64,000 nt of DNA. Source: Spirosoma sp. SC4-14 (lineage in GTDB: Bacteria; Bacteroidota; Bacteroidia; Cytophagales; Spirosomataceae). The DNA lies in the NCBI RefSeq assembly GCF_037201965.1, contig NZ_CP147518.1, positions 7,557,001 through 7,621,000 of the forward strand, written 5' to 3'. How positions within the stretch are numbered: the first letter of the stretch is position 1; every line of letters begins with the position of its first letter. The notes under the pieces were generated by a model, which searched no databases, was not told the origin of the DNA, and saw only the letters and a program-made list of their open reading frames with translations. Of this stretch, positions 17,130 to 25,868 are shown piece after piece. The position numbers were made by a program, and so were the translations under genes.

Positions 17130-18470
17130 ATGGATTTAACAGCATTAACGACCATATCGCCTGTCGATGGGCGATACCGGCGTCAGGTTGAAAGTCTGGC
17201 TCCTTACTTTTCAGAATTTGGCCTGATTCACTACCGCGTTCGGATTGAAATCGAATATTTTATTGCTCTCTGCGAATGGCCTGTTCCACAATTGTCGGGT
17301 GTTAGTCCATCGGAGTTTCCGGCATTGCGGGCATTGTATAAAAACTTCACAGAGGCCGATGCCCTGCGCATCAAAGACATCGAGAAAACAACCAATCACG
17401 ATGTTAAGGCGGTAGAGTATTTCATTAAAGAAAAACTGAAAGGCTCGCCGGTTGAGCCCTATCTGGAGTTCGTTCATTTTGGGCTGACCTCGCAGGATAT
17501 TAACAATACAGCCATTCCGCTATCGCTCAGCGATGCACTAAATACCGAAATCACTCCACTCTATCGGCAGGTTTTTGTTCGGTTGCAACAACTGGCCGAA
17601 CAGTGGAAAGAGATTCCGATGCTGGCTAAAACGCATGGGCAACCCGCATCGCCCACCCGGCTTGGGAAAGAATTACTGGTATTTGTTGAACGGATCGAGA
17701 AACAACTTCATTTGCTGGCCGGTATTCCTACGGCTGCCAAGTTTGGCGGAGCCACCGGCAACTTCAACGCCCATACGGTTGCCTATCCGAACGACGACTG
17801 GAAAAAATTTGGCGATAAATTTGTTGAAAGCCTGGGTATGGTACGGAGCCAATTCACGACGCAGATTGAGCATTACGATATGCTGGCGGCAACACTCGAT
17901 GCCTTTAAGCGGCTCAACACCATTCTGATTGATCTCGACCGCGACGTCTGGACGTATGTGTCGATGAACTATTTCAAGCAAAAGCTCAAAGAAGGGGAAG
18001 TCGGATCGTCGGCAATGCCCCATAAAGTTAACCCGATTGATTTCGAAAATTCGGAAGGCAACCTTGGCATTGCGAATGCATTATTCGAGCATTTGTCGGC
18101 GAAGCTCCCTATTTCGCGACTTCAGCGCGACCTGACCGACTCCACCGTATTGCGGAGCCTGGGCGTACCATTTGCTCATTCGGTTATTGCGCTCCGGTCA
18201 TTACTCAAAGGACTGAATAAGCTTGAACTGAATGAAGCCGCTATCCATGCCGACCTCGAAGATAACTGGGCGGTTGTTGCCGAAGGAATCCAAACGGTTC
18301 TTCGGCGCGAAGGTTATCCGCAGCCATATGAAGCACTGAAAGCACTAACCCGAACCAACCAGAAAATTACGGAGCAGACAATTCAGGAGTTTATTAGTAA
18401 ATTGTCTGTATCAGACGCCGTAAAAGCCGAGTTAAGCGCTATAACGCCATTCAGCTATACGGGTATCTAA
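17130..18470 (+). CDS. purB: Adenylosuccinate lyase
   Basis: A 446-residue cytosolic homotetrameric enzyme of the fumarase/aspartase superfamily. It releases fumarate from SAICAR and from adenylosuccinate in purine synthesis. The signature loop GSSAMPHKVNPIDFEN is present near residue 290, the catalytic His region is KTHGQPASPTRLGKE near 170, and the N-terminus reads TTISPVDGRYRRQV as in the PurB type of enterobacteria. The ATG at 17130 is taken as start; the TTG at 17100 would add ten residues across the predicted promoter. It faces proC across a large inverted repeat. purD lies elsewhere in the window. Confidence 0.95.
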   Translation: MDLTALTTISPVDGRYRRQVESLAPYFSEFGLIHYRVRIEIEYFIALCEWPVPQLSGVSPSEFPALRALYKNFTEADALRIKDIEKTTNHDVKAVEYFIKEKLKGSPVEPYLEFVHFGLTSQDINNTAIPLSLSDALNTEITPLYRQVFVRLQQLAEQWKEIPMLAKTHGQPASPTRLGKELLVFVERIEKQLHLLAGIPTAAKFGGATGNFNAHTVAYPNDDWKKFGDKFVESLGMVRSQFTTQIEHYDMLAATLDAFKRLNTILIDLDRDVWTYVSMNYFKQKLKEGEVGSSAMPHKVNPIDFENSEGNLGIANALFEHLSAKLPISRLQRDLTDSTVLRSLGVPFAHSVIALRSLLKGLNKLELNEAAIHADLEDNWAVVAEGIQTVLRREGYPQPYEALKALTRTNQKITEQTIQEFISKLSVSDAVKAELSAITPFSYTGI

Positions 18471-18477
18471 CAGGTAT

Positions 18478-18574
18478 TTGTCCACAGAGACACAGAGTAC
18501 ACAAAGAAATTATGTCAGAAAATGGGAATCTGACAACGTGTGAGGCTACAATAACTCTGCGTTTCTGTGGACAA
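18478..18574. repeat. Large inverted repeat between purB and proC (CCACAGAGACACAGAG type)
   Basis: Twenty-base arms at 18478-18497 and 18555-18574 (TTGTCCACAGAG and CTGTGGACAA at the outer ends) match at 18 positions. Inside, TGTCAGA (18513-18519) pairs perfectly with TCTGACA (18529-18535). The position between convergent genes suggests a bidirectional terminator or a dispersed palindromic repeat; there is no long T-tract. Confidence 0.65.
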
Positions 18575-18591
18575 TAGACTTACTCAATTAC

Positions 18592-19395
18592 TTATCCTTT
18601 CGAAAGCTCTGTTGCCCGCGTTTGAGCGGCTTTAATACCCTCAATAAGCGTATCGTCTAAACCTCCCGATTCAAACGTACGTAGCGCAGCTTCGGTAGTG
18701 CCACCTTTCGAGGCAACAGCTTTAATGAGATCATCCAGCGATTTATCGGCATTGTTGATGAGGTGATAGGCCCCCAGCATGGTTTGCTTAACCAGCAGCG
18801 CGGCCACCGCATCGTCGAACCCCATTTGTTTGCCCGCTTCAATCATTGCTTTCACAACGTAATAAAAATAAGCGGGACCACTACCGCTCAGCGCCGTAAC
18901 GGCATCGAGCATTGCTTCATCTTCCAGGAAAATGGAACGGCCCGTAGCATTAATCAAATTTTCGACCCGACGCAGATTAGTTAAATCGACTTCTTTCGCA
19001 GCCGTAAAGCCCGTAATGCCCATACCCAACATAGCAGGTGTATTGGGCATAGCCCGGACTACCAGCAAGTGCCCAAGCTTCTCCTGTATCTGCGCAATTG
19101 GAATGCCGGCCATGATCGACAGAATAATTTGCCGAGGCTGAATCACTTCGCGAAGGGATTCGTAAACGCTGTTAAAATCCTGTGGCTTAACTGAGAGGAT
19201 AATCAAATCGGTTTCGCCGACGTGTGGTCCAATGGTTTCGACCACCACACCCGCTTTTTCGTTTTTCAGGGCATCGGAACGGTCGCTGCTTTTTTCAATG
19301 AGTAGTAAATTCTCTTTTTTTACCAGATCATATTGCAGAAACGATTTGGCGAAAGCCATACCCATGTTACCGCAACCGACAATAGCAATTTTCAT
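18592..19395 (-). CDS. proC: Pyrroline-5-carboxylate reductase
   Basis: A 267-residue enzyme that reduces pyrroline-5-carboxylate to proline with NAD(P)H. The Rossmann motif IAIVGCGNMGMAFAKS opens the protein, SVKPQDF follows near residue 70, VRAMPNTPAMLGMGITGF near 115-130, and the family signature near 160-225 includes ALSGSGPAYFYYVV and VASKGGTTEAALRTFE. The length is the family norm. It is the last gene of a minus-strand group after gatB and the thioredoxin gene but is separated from the latter by a terminator, so it probably has its own promoter. Confidence 0.96.
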   Translation of the reverse strand: MKIAIVGCGNMGMAFAKSFLQYDLVKKENLLLIEKSSDRSDALKNEKAGVVVETIGPHVGETDLIILSVKPQDFNSVYESLREVIQPRQIILSIMAGIPIAQIQEKLGHLLVVRAMPNTPAMLGMGITGFTAAKEVDLTNLRRVENLINATGRSIFLEDEAMLDAVTALSGSGPAYFYYVVKAMIEAGKQMGFDDAVAALLVKQTMLGAYHLINNADKSLDDLIKAVASKGGTTEAALRTFESGGLDDTLIEGIKAAQTRATELSKG

Positions 19396-19470
19396 TGTTT
19401 ACGGAGAAAGAATGTACGAATTAATAAAGAAGTGCTGAATGAAGTGACGGCATAACTAAAAGCAGTAGCC

Positions 19471-19500
19471 AAAAGAAAAGGTCAGGTTGAAAACCTGACC
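19471..19500 (-). terminator. Terminator of the TlpA-like gene
   Basis: Arms GGTCAGGTT (19480-19488) and AACCTGACC (19492-19500) enclose a three-base loop. Read on the minus strand the hairpin is followed by TTTTCTTTT, a typical rho-independent terminator. Confidence 0.85.
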
Positions 19501-19527
19501 CTGCAAAACTACTAACTTGCAATGAAC

Positions 19528-20664
19528 CTATTGGCCAGCTTTCAGGATTTCCTCAAGTTTCTGTTCCAATGCCGGTCCACGCAGGTTTTTGGCAATGATT
19601 TTCCCATCCTTATCGAGCAGGAATGTGGCCGGAATTGCCTGCACACCATATTGCTGTGCGGCTGCCGACTGCCAGTACTTCAGATCGGAAACGTGTGTCC
19701 AGGTGAGGTTGTCGTTGCGAATGGCTTTGGTCCAGTTCGCTTTCGACTGATCCAGCGAAACGCTGTATATAGCAAAACCCTTGTCCTTATACTTGTTATA
19801 CATACGAACCACATTCGGGTTTTCCATCCGGCATGGTCCACACCACGAAGCCCAGAAATCGAGCAGAACGTATTTACCCCGCAACGAAGAAAGTGGCACC
19901 GGTGTCCCCGTTGTATCGCTGAGTGATATTTCGGGAGCCTGCGCGCCAACCATAACGCCTTTGATCCGGGCTACCCGGCCAATCAATGCCTTTGCATGAG
20001 GGCTATTCGGATTTTCTTTTTCGAACCGTTGCGCCAGTGCGTCATAGGTATCGAAGTCGGTATCGATATTAATAAAGTTAAGTGCAAACAACGACACAAG
20101 CGATGTTCCCATTTCGGGCAGCATCGCCTTCACTTTATTGACAACTTCCTGCTCAGCGGTCTGGTATTCCTGCTCAATCTGAGCGATTCGCTTGTTATCT
20201 TTTTTCTCGGTAGCTGCTGCAACCTGCTTGTTCCAGTTCGAAACCCGATTCTCCATATCGGTTCGCAGTGCCGTCAACTTCTCGTAGTACTCCATATTTT
20301 TGGAACCCGTTACGGTGGCCTTTCCGGCCTGGCCCGTTTTAGCATCCATCCGATATCCATCGGCTACTACGTTCAGGGTTTCGCCCCCTTCTAGCAGCAA
20401 TGCCATTTTTTGCCCACCCCCAACGTTCAGCACTAATACTTCGCCCCCATCAGCCACTTTATTGTTGAGCGTAAACGTATTGTCAGAACCGACTTTAGCT
20501 GAGTCGAGCTTACGAGTGGGCTGGCTGTTGGCTTCCAGATAAATGTAGCTGCCGGGAGCCGCAGCTTTAACCTTTCCCGTTACTGTAAATGGCTTTGTCG
20601 GTTGGGCATTGGCCACAAAACCAAGAAGCAGAAAACCGGCTACGCTAAAAAACAGGTTTTTCAT
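19528..20664 (-). CDS. Exported TlpA-like thiol-disulfide oxidoreductase with N-terminal DUF4369-type domain
   Basis: A 378-residue protein with a signal peptide (MKNLFFSVAGFLLLGFVANA), an N-terminal beta domain of the DUF4369 kind (about 22-120; FTVTGKVKAAAPGSYIYLEA), a helical charged region (about 120-230) and a thioredoxin-like domain of the AhpC/TSA-Redoxin kind from about 240. The active site is WCGPC with Cys275 and Cys278, and the cis-Pro motif is AIPATFLLDKDG. It is periplasmic and probably reduces or rearranges disulfides in envelope proteins. Its ATG overlaps the gatB stop (ATGA), so it is co-transcribed with gatB, although the two share no obvious job. Confidence 0.88.
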   Translation of the reverse strand: MKNLFFSVAGFLLLGFVANAQPTKPFTVTGKVKAAAPGSYIYLEANSQPTRKLDSAKVGSDNTFTLNNKVADGGEVLVLNVGGGQKMALLLEGGETLNVVADGYRMDAKTGQAGKATVTGSKNMEYYEKLTALRTDMENRVSNWNKQVAAATEKKDNKRIAQIEQEYQTAEQEVVNKVKAMLPEMGTSLVSLFALNFINIDTDFDTYDALAQRFEKENPNSPHAKALIGRVARIKGVMVGAQAPEISLSDTTGTPVPLSSLRGKYVLLDFWASWCGPCRMENPNVVRMYNKYKDKGFAIYSVSLDQSKANWTKAIRNDNLTWTHVSDLKYWQSAAAQQYGVQAIPATFLLDKDGKIIAKNLRGPALEQKLEEILKAGQ

Positions 20665-22151
20665 ATGGCTTGTAATGTCTTCGTTACTAATTGATTCACC
20701 AATTTAGGATCGGCAGAGCCTTTCGATTTTTTCATAACCTCGCCGACAAACATTCCCAACAAATTCTTTTTACCCTTCTGGTATTGGGCAACTTTGTCGG
20801 GCCAGGCTGCCAACACTTCTTCTACCAACGCTTGTAACGCGTCTGTATTGCGATTCTGAACCAAACCATGCGTTTGCGCCAGTTCGGCAGGCTCCGTTTC
20901 GAGCTTCCCAACCATTAATGCAAAAACTTGCTGGGCTGCCGTTTGGCTAACGGTTCCATTGTCAATTAGTTCAATTAATGACGCTAACTGATTGACCGAC
21001 ACGGGAAACAACCGATCGCGCAGGTTTTTTTCGGTAAGTTGCCCCTTCACGGGGCCCATAATCCAGTTCGAAACCGCTTTGTAATTAGTTGTACGATCAC
21101 ATACGGCTTCATAATATTCGGCCAGTTCACGCGAGTCGGTCAGCAAAGCCGCATCGTAGTCTGGCAATCCATAATGATCTCTAAATTTCTGGTAAAGTTC
21201 TGCCGGAAGCATGGGCATCTGCGCCCGAATACTAGCCAGCCACTCATCTGAAATAATAACGGGCGTCAGGTCAGGATCAGGAAAATAACGATAGTCGTTC
21301 ATGGTTTCTTTTTCCCGCATCCCGTAGCTAAGGCCCGTACTTGCGTCGAATGTACGCGTTTCCTGAATAATAGAACCGCCAGCTTCTGTAGCTTCTACCT
21401 GTCTTTTGAATTCACTTTCAACGGCGCGTACTACGTTCCGAATCGAGTTCAGGTTCTTTACTTCAACTTTCGTACCCAGATTAGTCGCGCCAGTGGGGCG
21501 AATGGAAACGTTAACGTCGCACCGGAGCGATCCTTCTTCCATGTTTCCGTCGCAAATTCCCAGATAGCGCACCAGCCGCCGAACCTCGGTCAGGTATTGC
21601 CCTGCTTCTTCAGCAGTTCGTATACAGGGGTCGGTAACCATCTCAATCAGTGGAGTACCTGCGCGGTTATAATCGAGTTGGGTGGCCCACTCATTACCAT
21701 CGTGAATCGATTTGCCCGCATCTTCTTCCAGATGAATATGATGAATCTGGATAGTTGTTTCGTAAAGCTCTCCTGTTTCGGGGTGCTTTACTTTAACAGG
21801 AATGCTCCCACCAACACAGATAGGCCCTTTATCCTGCGAAAGCTGATAACCCTTTGGCAAATCAGGGTAGAAATAATTTTTACGGGCAAAAATAATATGA
21901 CGTGTAATTTCACTGCCGCAGGCTAAACCCATCCGAACAGCATAGTCAACAGCTTTTCGGTTCAGTTTAGGCAAAGTGCCGGGATGACCTAGCGTAATGA
22001 CACTAATGTTTGTGTTGGGTTCGGCCCCGAACGCGTTGGCGTCGGCCGCAAAGATTTTGCTTTGGGTCAGTAGCTGGCAGTGAACTTCCAGCCCGATAAC
22101 GGCTTCGTAGCGGGACAAAATTTCTGGCGATAAAGGCGCTTGCGCTACCAT
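20661..22151 (-). CDS. gatB: Aspartyl/glutamyl-tRNA(Asn/Gln) amidotransferase subunit B
   Basis: GatB is the kinase/transamidation subunit of GatCAB, which converts Asp-tRNA(Asn) or Glu-tRNA(Gln) to the amide forms. The 496-residue reading from ATG 22151 (MVAQAPLSPEILSRYEAVIG) is preferred; longer in-frame reading to 22445 is non-coding in character. Motifs are GLEVHCQLLTQSKIF near residue 20-35, RKNYFYPDLPKGYQLSQ near 90, the signature DYNRAGTPLIEMVTDPCIRT near 160 and GSLRCDVNVSIRPTG near 205. The C-terminal YqeY-like tRNA-binding helical domain ends the protein. gatA and gatC are not in the window. It lies divergently from the cupin gene. Confidence 0.95.
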   Translation of the reverse strand: MVAQAPLSPEILSRYEAVIGLEVHCQLLTQSKIFAADANAFGAEPNTNISVITLGHPGTLPKLNRKAVDYAVRMGLACGSEITRHIIFARKNYFYPDLPKGYQLSQDKGPICVGGSIPVKVKHPETGELYETTIQIHHIHLEEDAGKSIHDGNEWATQLDYNRAGTPLIEMVTDPCIRTAEEAGQYLTEVRRLVRYLGICDGNMEEGSLRCDVNVSIRPTGATNLGTKVEVKNLNSIRNVVRAVESEFKRQVEATEAGGSIIQETRTFDASTGLSYGMREKETMNDYRYFPDPDLTPVIISDEWLASIRAQMPMLPAELYQKFRDHYGLPDYDAALLTDSRELAEYYEAVCDRTTNYKAVSNWIMGPVKGQLTEKNLRDRLFPVSVNQLASLIELIDNGTVSQTAAQQVFALMVGKLETEPAELAQTHGLVQNRNTDALQALVEEVLAAWPDKVAQYQKGKKNLLGMFVGEVMKKSKGSADPKLVNQLVTKTLQAI

Positions 22152-22173
22152 TGGCAAAACGAAAAATTTTAGG

Positions 22174-22181
22174 CAAAGATA
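22174..22181 (-). promoter_or_regulatory. -7 element for gatB
   Basis: Read on the minus strand this is TATCTTTG, matching TAnnTTTG, 22 bases before the gatB ATG. The -33 element is not obvious. Confidence 0.5.
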
Positions 22182-22341
22182 ACTAGAAATGAAACAGGTG
22201 CCGGTTCTTTTAATTCCGTTGGCAATAGGCCTCAACGCCGAACAATAAATAACCCGTATTTGAAGTGTCTGCCCAACAAAAACAAAGTCAAAACCACAAA
22301 TCCTTATACCGCTATCAATCAATAAATTACCCTTCAATCCT

Positions 22342-23238
22342 ATGGCTACCCGAGTCGTTGAACTAGCGTGCAGAAATGATATTCTCGTTGAGAAGAAATA
22401 TGGAATGTCGTATGACGAATTTGCAGAAAAACACCTGTTTGCCAATTATCCGGTTGTTATCGGTGATGCAGGCGATGCCTGGACAGCAAAGAGCAAATTC
22501 ACACCTGAGTTTTTCAGGAAAAATTATAGCGACCGAACTGTAGAAATTGCCCGAAAGACTTATAACCTGGGTGAATACATTGACTGGATGCTAACCGGAA
22601 CCGAAGAGAATCCGGCACCCTACCCTTGCACGCTGCAAATTGAGCAGGAATATCCGGAATTGTTGCCAGATGTGCTACCCCGGTTTAACTATGCGCTGCC
22701 CGATCGAATTAATAGTAAACTCCTGCCAAGGCGTTTTTTGTCAGGAGCCAATACGCTGGAGATTTTTTTTGGTGGCCCAGGTGCACTTTTCCCATATGTC
22801 CACTACGATTACATGAGCCTACATGCATATATCACACAGCTCTATGGTCAGAAAGAATTTACCGTAATTCCGCCAACTCAAACGCCTTATGTATACCCAA
22901 ATCCTGATGATCTGTGGGTTTCGCAGGTAAACGATATTTATAAGCCCGATTTAGAAAAGTATCCATTGTTTGCCAAAACCACTCCAGTCTCTTTTGTTGT
23001 GGGGCCCGGCGAAACCTTGTTCATTCCCTGCGGATGGTGGCACACGGCGCGCTCATTAACTCCTACAATATCCGTTGCACTGGACTGCCTTAATGCGTCA
23101 AACTGGAAAAATTTTATGCAGGAAGTGGATCGGAATATGCTCCAACGCCGACCTAAACTAGCAGGAGCTGTTCATACCTATTTATCGGTAGTAGGTAGTG
23201 TTCTTGGCATGTTTGAGAAAGTCGGAGTAAGTATTTAG
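22342..23238 (+). CDS. Cupin-like / JmjC-domain protein
   Basis: A 298-residue protein of the Cupin_8/JmjC group of Fe(II)/2-oxoglutarate oxygenases. The iron triad is visible as His154 and Asp156 in YVHYDYMSLH and His234 in CGWWHTARSL; an Asn/Lys pocket for 2-oxoglutarate is likely in the strand QLYGQKEFTVIPP. The N-terminal part YDEFAEKHLFANYPVVIGDA is typical of this group, in which a domain blocks or holds a target. Bacterial members hydroxylate ribosomal proteins or other targets; the target here is unknown. It is a single plus-strand gene between gatB and crtB, both on the other strand. Confidence 0.85.
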   Translation: MATRVVELACRNDILVEKKYGMSYDEFAEKHLFANYPVVIGDAGDAWTAKSKFTPEFFRKNYSDRTVEIARKTYNLGEYIDWMLTGTEENPAPYPCTLQIEQEYPELLPDVLPRFNYALPDRINSKLLPRRFLSGANTLEIFFGGPGALFPYVHYDYMSLHAYITQLYGQKEFTVIPPTQTPYVYPNPDDLWVSQVNDIYKPDLEKYPLFAKTTPVSFVVGPGETLFIPCGWWHTARSLTPTISVALDCLNASNWKNFMQEVDRNMLQRRPKLAGAVHTYLSVVGSVLGMFEKVGVSI

Positions 23239-23251
23239 CACCAACTGCTGC

Positions 23252-24088
23252 TTAAATGACATTCAGTCTGAATTTCACGTATGTTTGGGCCAGCAGTGCA
23301 AATTTTTGTGGATTTGGCACCCGAATTCGTTCGTTCTGAATTCTTGAAGCGGGCAGTTGCTTAATTTTATTGAATAGCGTTTGATAATAGGCATAGGCCA
23401 GATAAACCCCCAGTTTTGCTCCGCGCGGAAGCGCCATAATGCCTTTCAATGCATCGTCGAAGTCGCGCTGAATGTCTTCTTCGATGAGTTGCTTCATATC
23501 GCAGCCGAATTCATTAAAATTAACCCCCGGAAAGTAGGTTCTGCCTCGGTCCACAAAATCGCTTTTCAAATCGCGCAGGAAATTGACTTTCTGAAACGCT
23601 GAACCCAGTTTTCGGGCGGGTTCGCATAAACGGTCAAATTCATTGCGATTACCTTCGCAAAATACGCGCAGGCACATGAGTCCTACTACTTCGGCTGAGC
23701 CATAGATGTACTCATTATAGCCATCAGCATCGTAGTCCTGAAAATAGAGATCCATTTCCATACTTTTCAGAAACGACTCAATTAACTCACGTTCAATATT
23801 ATATTCCCGAACTATAATCTGAAAGGCCTGGAGGATTGGATTCATGCTAATGCCTTCTTCAATGGCCTGATAGGTATCATGTTTGAATCGGGCCAATAAC
23901 GTTTTTTTGTCGTAGTCGTGAAAAGTATCGACAATTTCATCGGCATAGCGTACAAACCCATAGATGGCGTAGATAGGCATATGAAATCTACGATCGAGTG
24001 TTTTAATGCCTAATGTGAATGACGTACTGTAATGTTCAGTAATGAGTTTACTGCATTTCAGTGCGGTTTTGTTAAATAACGCCATCAT
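23252..24088 (-). CDS. crtB: Phytoene synthase (squalene/phytoene synthase family)
   Basis: A 278-residue prenyltransferase that joins two geranylgeranyl diphosphates head to head. The two Asp-rich metal sites appear as YADEIVDTFHDYD (DExxD at about 50) and NFLRDLKSDFVDRGRTYFP near 168-185 (DxxxD), with SFTLGIKTLDRRFHMPIYAIYGF before them. GSAEVVGLMCLRVF near 130 is the family motif. The start is the double Met at 24088/24085. It follows crtI by 35 bases in the same direction, which supports joint transcription and a C40 carotenoid pathway; C30 dehydrosqualene synthesis cannot be excluded from sequence alone. Confidence 0.92.
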   Translation of the reverse strand: MMALFNKTALKCSKLITEHYSTSFTLGIKTLDRRFHMPIYAIYGFVRYADEIVDTFHDYDKKTLLARFKHDTYQAIEEGISMNPILQAFQIIVREYNIERELIESFLKSMEMDLYFQDYDADGYNEYIYGSAEVVGLMCLRVFCEGNRNEFDRLCEPARKLGSAFQKVNFLRDLKSDFVDRGRTYFPGVNFNEFGCDMKQLIEEDIQRDFDDALKGIMALPRGAKLGVYLAYAYYQTLFNKIKQLPASRIQNERIRVPNPQKFALLAQTYVKFRLNVI

Positions 24089-24123
24089 AATGTAGAAAAA
24101 GAAGAGGTTAGGATTTTTGAAAG

Positions 24124-25596
24124 TTAGACAAATTCTCTGGCAACTTCATCGGCCACAACCAAGCCTGATATGAGCGAAGGCGGCACACCCGGTCCGGGCA
24201 CCGTTAGCTGACCCGTGTAGAACAGATTGTTCACTTTTTTGTTTTTCATTGATGGCTTGAGCAATGCCGTTTGCCGAAGCGTATTGGCCAGCCCATATGC
24301 ATTTCCTCGAAAAGCGTTGTAATCGTTCTTAAAATCACGGTGAGCATAACTCCGCTTGTAAATTATATGGCTACGAATGTCTTCCCCCACATAGGCTTCG
24401 AGCCGATCCATAATAAGATTGAAATAATATTCGCGGGTTGCATCGTCGTCCTGCAAATCGGGCGCTACCGGAATCAGAAGAAATATATTTTCGCAGCCGT
24501 ATGGTGCAACGCCAGAGTCAGTTTTCGACGGAGCCGATGCATAAAAGAGAGGTTTTGTGGGCCATCGGGGTGTTTCATAAATTTCCTGAGCATGTACCGA
24601 AAAATCTTCGTCGAAAAACAGGTTATGATGCTCCAGCCGGGGCACTCGTTTGTTGACTCCTAAATAAAAAAGTAAAGACGAAGGGGCCATAACACGTTTC
24701 TGCCAGTAATTTTCGTCATAGTTACGATTAGGCGGGTCAACCAGATTCGTGTCGACATGATTATAGTCTGCTCCGGCAACTACCACATCCGCTTCAAAAA
24801 TGCCCTGATTAGTAATAACTCGTTTTGCTTTGCCCTGCGCTATTTCAATTTGTTGAACGTTCTGATTAAGCAGTAGCTTAACGCCTTTTTCTTCGGCAAG
24901 ACTAACCATTGCCTTCACAATTTCATACATCCCCCCCATTGGATACCAGGTCCCCAGGGCCATCTCAGCGTAATTCATCAGGCTATACATAGCTGGCGTA
25001 TTGGCCGGTGTAGCACCCAGAAACAAAATCGGGAATTCAACTATTTCGAGTAAACGGGGATGTTTAAAAAACTTACGGGCGTGGCTGGCAAAAGATTGGA
25101 ACACATCGAGCCGAGTTACATCGTAAAGCAGTTTCAGACTCAAAAACTCTCGAATCGAGCGGCTAGGCTTCCAGACAAAGTTGTTTATACCAACCTTGTA
25201 TTTATAGGATGCCTGTGTCAAAAACGTTCGCAATTGCAGAGCACTGCCGGGTTCAATCTGCTCAAAGAGGTTTTCCAGGTTTTCCAGACCTGCCGGTAAG
25301 TCAATGGCCTCGTTTGGGCCAAAAATAACCTTATAGGACGGATCGAGCCGAACTAACTGGTAATAGTCGGATGGTTTTTTGTTGAATCGGGCAAAGTAGG
25401 TTTCAAATACATCAGGCATCCAATACCAGCTTGGCCCCATATCAAATGTGAAGCCATTGGCCTGAAATACACGGGCTCTGCCACCCGGCATACTATTTTT
25501 TTCCAGAATCGTTACGTCGTAGCCTTTATTTGCTAAACTGGTTGCAGCGGCTAGTCCTGCAAAACCAGCACCGATAACAAGAATACGCTGGGGCAT
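24124..25596 (-). CDS. crtI: Phytoene desaturase (CrtI family)
   Basis: A 490-residue FAD-dependent enzyme that introduces double bonds in phytoene. The dinucleotide fold is at the N-terminus (ILVIGAGFAGLAAATSLANK, then EKNSMPGGRARVF), followed by GFTFDMGPSWYWMP, and the C-terminal CrtI signature is NNLFYTGQLTVPGPGVPPSL then ISGLVVADEVA. This is the typical bacterial CrtI arrangement. It is transcribed with crtB. An ECF sigma factor gene lies upstream in the same direction, separated by a terminator, so crtI needs its own promoter; a weak -7 candidate TATTTTCG lies on the minus strand near 25681-25688. Confidence 0.95.
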   Translation of the reverse strand: MPQRILVIGAGFAGLAAATSLANKGYDVTILEKNSMPGGRARVFQANGFTFDMGPSWYWMPDVFETYFARFNKKPSDYYQLVRLDPSYKVIFGPNEAIDLPAGLENLENLFEQIEPGSALQLRTFLTQASYKYKVGINNFVWKPSRSIREFLSLKLLYDVTRLDVFQSFASHARKFFKHPRLLEIVEFPILFLGATPANTPAMYSLMNYAEMALGTWYPMGGMYEIVKAMVSLAEEKGVKLLLNQNVQQIEIAQGKAKRVITNQGIFEADVVVAGADYNHVDTNLVDPPNRNYDENYWQKRVMAPSSLLFYLGVNKRVPRLEHHNLFFDEDFSVHAQEIYETPRWPTKPLFYASAPSKTDSGVAPYGCENIFLLIPVAPDLQDDDATREYYFNLIMDRLEAYVGEDIRSHIIYKRSYAHRDFKNDYNAFRGNAYGLANTLRQTALLKPSMKNKKVNNLFYTGQLTVPGPGVPPSLISGLVVADEVAREFV

Positions 25597-25607
25597 TAGA
25601 GGATGGT

Positions 25608-25675
25608 TAATTGAGTACCAGGTAAGCAGGTAAATACTTGTTTAGCCTTTTTGTTTTCATGTATTTACTCAATTA
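25608..25675. repeat. Inverted repeat in the crtI leader, TAATTGAGTA type
   Basis: GTAAATAC (25630-25637) pairs with GTATTTAC (25661-25668), and TAATTGAGT (25608-25616) with ACTCAATTA (25667-25675); the left arm has an extra 15 bases relative to the right. The word GTAATTGAGTAA or its complement also occurs at 18580-18591 and twice at 41234-41294. Confidence 0.55.
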
Positions 25676-25744
25676 GCCCGAAAATATAGTGATCTATACG
25701 GTTTTATACCATAAACTATTGTAAATCTGCTAGCTAAAAAACAA

Positions 25745-25774
25745 AAAAGTTGGGCGGAACTCCACCCAACTTTT
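25745..25774 (-). terminator. Terminator of the ECF sigma gene
   Basis: AAAAGTTGGG (25745-25754) and CCCAACTTTT (25765-25774) enclose ten bases; on the minus strand the hairpin continues as TTTTGTTTTTTAG. It separates the sigma gene from crtI. Confidence 0.8.
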
Positions 25775-25868
25775 CGAACCTTCCTCTTTTTTAACCAAAA
25801 ACTACTCAATCAATGTGGTTAAGACGGCGATAGGTCACAAAAGTCTCACCGAACTTGAAAAAAAATTT

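Noticed and set aside
22152-22445. N-terminal extension of GatB by 98 codons
   Set aside because: The extension has no family similarity, crosses the predicted gatB promoter and overlaps the start of the divergent cupin gene; GatB proteins begin near the codon at 22151.
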